A stretch of 9,874 nt of DNA from Clostridia bacterium (lineage in GTDB: Bacteria; Bacillota; Clostridia; UBA1381): contig JAFQNU010000201.1 of assembly GCA_017420825.1 (NCBI GenBank), forward strand, positions 1 through 9,874, given 5' to 3'. Position numbers and translations under genes: made by a program. This document shows positions 6,856 to 9,874 of the stretch, in pieces. Positions within the stretch are counted from its first letter, which is position 1, and each line of letters begins with the position of its first letter. The notes under the pieces were generated by a model that was given only the letters and a program-made list of their open reading frames with translations, ran no database searches and was not told where the DNA came from.

Positions 6856-6902
6856 TGTAAGCCTACGCTCCTTTCAAAAAAGATATTTCGGTCACGTCAC
6901 TA

Positions 6903-6943
6903 AAATAATACCGATAATACACACTGTTCCAATAAATGTATTA
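6903..6943 (-). promoter_or_regulatory. Hairpin and repeat element in the PBP leader
   Basis: TAATACA (minus strand, 6943-6937) pairs with TGTATTA (6921-6915) around 15 bases. Next to it is GGTATTATTT (6912-6903), the same 10-mer found twice around the tail-operon promoter. A direct repeat GTGACGTGAC (6900-6891) follows. All lie in the roughly 108-base 5' leader of the penicillin-binding protein transcript. Function unknown; it may be an operator or leader structure. Confidence 0.3.
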
Positions 6944-6969
6944 ATTGCAATAATACTCCTATATCTTAT

Positions 6970-6998
6970 ATTATAGTACATTTTTCATTTTTTTGCAA
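6970..6998 (-). promoter_or_regulatory. Sigma-A-type promoter of the PBP-mgtE cluster
   Basis: On the minus strand TTGCAA (6998-6993) is a 4/6 match to the -35 consensus, followed by a 17-bp spacer and a perfect -10 TATAAT (6975-6970). Expected start near 6963, giving a leader of about 108 bases before the GTG. No other equally good promoter is visible upstream of the gene. Confidence 0.65.
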
Positions 6999-7027
6999 GA
7001 GTTTATACGATTTTCTTAAAATTTTAA

Positions 7028-7047
7028 TGTAAAAGAATAATTTTACA
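7028..7047. promoter_or_regulatory. Palindrome in the divergent intergenic region
   Basis: TGTAAAA (7028-7034), 6 bases, then TTTTACA (7041-7047): a perfect 7-bp inverted repeat of operator size. It lies 30 bp upstream of the -35 of the leftward promoter and just upstream of the TATAAT at 7062-7067 that may serve the rightward gene. It could bind a dimeric regulator acting on either gene. AT-rich composition makes chance possible. Confidence 0.35.
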
Positions 7048-7093
7048 AAAAATGTCAACACTATAATAAAATAATTATAGAAGGGATACTGTC

Positions 7094-7471
7094 ATGAAGA
7101 AAAAAATAATAAATAGTGTTCTTTGTGTTGCATTTGTATTTTTATGTGGAGTGCTTGCAACCTTCCCGGTCAAAGAAGAAAAGAACAAAACAACTAAAGC
7201 TGAAAACAGTGTAGATATCTACCGCCCACAACCCACCGAATTAACCCCACCTATAATAACCCCGCCTCCTGCAGCTGCATATTACCTTCTGAAAAATGAA
7301 GAAAATACTCTTTTATTGTACGAAATACTCGGAGAGGATAGAGACATTATAAAGAAAATAAGCATAAATACTGACATTCTACCACATGAAGACCTTGTAA
7401 AACTGAGGCAGGGAATAAAGCTTACAACAGCCGAAGAGGCATATTCCCTAATAGAGGATTTTTCAAGTTAG
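7094..7471 (+). CDS. Membrane-anchored or secreted protein with BofC-like C-terminal domain
   Basis: A 125-residue protein. Residues 1-25 form a basic-hydrophobic signal or anchor (MKKKIINSVL then a hydrophobic run); no lipobox is present, so it is probably not a lipoprotein. Residues 26-60 form a charged then proline-rich linker (TPPIITPPP). Residues about 63-125 match the pattern I remember for the BofC C-terminal domain: YYLL at the start, a short beta pair, TDILP..DL..L..GI.L, and the ending EEAYSLIEDFSS. BofC in Bacillus inhibits SpoIVB signalling during sporulation; BofC_C-only proteins of Clostridia are largely uncharacterised, so a role is inference. It acts outside the membrane if the orientation is normal. 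AAGGGA lies 7 bases before the ATG. A TATAAT at 7062-7067 lacks a good -35. No terminator follows before the groESL promoter. Confidence 0.7.
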   Translation: MKKKIINSVLCVAFVFLCGVLATFPVKEEKNKTTKAENSVDIYRPQPTELTPPIITPPPAAAYYLLKNEENTLLLYEILGEDRDIIKKISINTDILPHEDLVKLRQGIKLTTAEEAYSLIEDFSS

Positions 7472-7561
7472 AAAAACGAAGATAATTAAAGAAAAATAAA
7501 GATAATAAGAGAATGGCAAGAATATTTTAATTTACAATATAAATACAACTTTTACCGGGAT

Positions 7562-7589
7562 TTGAAAATTTATAAAAATAAGCTATAAT
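7562..7589 (+). promoter_or_regulatory. groESL sigma-A promoter
   Basis: TTGAAA (7562-7567), a 16-bp spacer, then a perfect TATAAT (7584-7589). Transcription should start near 7596, inside the left arm of the CIRCE element, the usual arrangement for HrcA control. The 90 bases upstream (7472-7561) are A/G-rich with no gene or terminator that I can see. Confidence 0.85.
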
Positions 7590-7590
7590 A

Positions 7591-7631
7591 TACATTATTA
7601 GCACTCTTAGTGCAAGAGTGCTAATAATGTA
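7591..7631 (+). promoter_or_regulatory. CIRCE operator (HrcA binding site)
   Basis: The canonical TTAGCACTC (7598-7606), 9-base spacer and GAGTGCTAA (7616-7624) are all perfect. The symmetry extends a further 7 bp on each side (TACATTA / TAATGTA), giving 16-bp arms. HrcA, whose gene is not in this window, represses groESL here, with activity restored by GroEL; heat or misfolded protein relieves repression. The element also sits in the transcribed leader, where it can form a hairpin just upstream of the AAGGAGG ribosome site (7634-7640). Confidence 0.97.
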
Positions 7632-7648
7632 ATAAGGAGGAATATTTT

Positions 7649-7933
7649 ATGACTATTAAACCATTACAGGACAGAGTTGTAATTAAAATGCTTGAAGCAG
7701 AAGAAACCACAAAAAGCGGAATTATATTAACAAGTGCCGCACAGGAAAAACCGCAGGTAGCTGAGATTATTGCAGTAGGACCGGGCGGAATGGTTGATGG
7801 CAAAGAAGTAAAAATGGAGCTTAAAAAGGGTGATAAGGTACTTATATCACAATATGCCGGCACAAAGGTTAAGCTTGACGGTGAAGAATATACTATTCTG
7901 AGTCAAAATGATGTTTTGGCAATTGTAGAATAA
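7649..7933 (+). CDS. groES: Co-chaperonin GroES
   Basis: 94 residues, normal for GroES. It forms the heptameric lid on the GroEL ring and closes the folding chamber in an ATP-dependent cycle. Visible features are the N-terminal IKPLQDRVVIK strand, the mobile loop around residues 17-33 (EAEETTKSGIIL, contacts GroEL), the AVGPG segment and the C-terminal QNDVLAIVE strand. A strong AAGGAGG stands 8 bases before the ATG. First gene of the CIRCE-controlled operon, 23 bases ahead of groEL. Confidence 0.98.
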   Translation: MTIKPLQDRVVIKMLEAEETTKSGIILTSAAQEKPQVAEIIAVGPGGMVDGKEVKMELKKGDKVLISQYAGTKVKLDGEEYTILSQNDVLAIVE

Positions 7934-7956
7934 TTTAACAGGAGGTAATTTGTATT

Positions 7957-9585
<1,629 letters not shown>

Positions 9586-9612
9586 TTCCACAATAAATTT
9601 TACCAATAAAAT

Positions 9613-9655
9613 AGCGGCTTGATTTCAACAAGTAATCAAGCCGCTCTTCTTTATT
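9613..9655. terminator. Terminator after groEL, probably bidirectional
   Basis: AGCGGCTTGATT (9613-9624) pairs perfectly with AATCAAGCCGCT (9634-9645) around a 9-base loop. CTTCTTTATT follows on the plus strand. On the minus strand the stem is followed by ATTTTATT, so it can also stop transcription from the convergent spore protein gene. Confidence 0.93.
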
Positions 9656-9665
9656 AGCTATAAAA

Positions 9666-9730
9666 GGGGATTATTAAAAATCTCTTATCAAAATACGCAT
9701 AACACCAACTCGGTTTATTTTTATATCCCC
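9666..9730 (-). terminator. Possible long-loop terminator for the spore protein gene
   Basis: On the minus strand GGGGAT (9730-9725) and AAAAA (9722-9718) pair with TTTTT (9680-9676) and ATCCCC (9671-9666), with a small internal loop and a 37-base terminal loop; TTTTA follows. The long loop makes this a weak terminator candidate. The rest of 9656-9758 holds no gene that I can see, only an AT-rich 7-bp inverted repeat (9739-9763) overlapping the spore gene stop. Confidence 0.25.
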
Positions 9731-9758
9731 AAAGCCTTAATAACATTATAAATTATTG

Positions 9759-9874
9759 TTATTTAATGCTGTTTTCGTAGCTTTCAATCATCTTTTTAAC
9801 CATCTGTCCGCCGATTGAACCAGCTTGTCTTGATGTTAAATCACCGTTGTAACCCTGCTTCAAGTTTACTCCAA
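9759..9874 (-). CDS. Small acid-soluble spore protein, alpha/beta type (3' end)
   Basis: Only the last 37 codons plus stop are in the window; the 5' end is beyond the right edge. The visible peptide runs from GVNLKQGYNGDLTSRQAG through GSIGGQMVKKMIE to a short charged end. The pattern of LTSRQAG, GSIGGQMVKKMI is the DNA-binding C-terminal half of alpha/beta SASPs, which coat spore DNA, shift it to A-form and protect it from UV and heat; the GPR protease degrades them at germination. Such genes are normally under forespore sigma-G, but the promoter is outside the window. It is convergent with groEL and marks the organism as a spore former. Confidence 0.93.
   Translation of the reverse strand, partial: GVNLKQGYNGDLTSRQAGSIGGQMVKKMIESYENSIK

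Noticed and set aside
7053..7058. TTGACA on the minus strand as a second -35 for the penicillin-binding protein gene
   Set aside because: No acceptable -10 lies 16-18 bases downstream on that strand. The TTGCAA/TATAAT pair at 6998-6970 is better.
7053..7067. Conventional sigma-A promoter for the BofC_C-like gene
   Set aside because: TATAAT at 7062-7067 is present, but the nearest -35-like TTTACA is only 14 bp away, too short for a standard promoter.

Overview
The window looks like chromosome from an AT-rich, endospore-forming Clostridia-type Bacillota. The evidence is the low GC content, the CIRCE-controlled groES-groEL operon, strong Shine-Dalgarno sites of AGGAGG type, an alpha/beta-type small acid-soluble spore protein at the right edge, and a small membrane protein with a BofC-like C-terminal domain. 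I cannot name the genus or species from sequence alone.

Layout: (1) 1-158, a tRNA-Lys(CTT) gene with a near-consensus promoter and a terminator that works on both strands. (2) 192-2341, minus strand, a coupled pair of genes resembling phage tail-fibre or baseplate proteins. They have their own tRNA-like promoter, and no other phage gene is in view. (3) 2461-6855, minus strand, a co-directional cluster read in the order class A penicillin-binding protein, a 31-codon small ORF within a structured leader, the Mg2+ transporter gene mgtE, and an XRE-family regulator gene. (4) 6856-7093, a divergent intergenic region. (5) 7094-7471, the secreted or anchored BofC_C-like protein. (6) 7562-9655, groES-groEL with promoter, perfect CIRCE operator and terminator. 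(7) 9759-9874, the 3' end of a spore protein gene on the minus strand, convergent with groEL.

Most of the window is housekeeping: cell-wall synthesis, Mg2+ homeostasis, chaperonin and tRNA. Two places depart from this. The first is the orphan tail-fibre-like operon beside the tRNA gene. A 10-bp inverted repeat brackets its strong promoter, and an adjacent XRE gene could be the repressor. The second is the leader between the penicillin-binding protein gene and mgtE. It holds a small ORF with a good ribosome binding site, a locally GC-rich core, and an 8-bp helix pairing the start region with the stop region. It does not resemble the M-box that I would expect before mgtE. Neither reading is proven from sequence alone.
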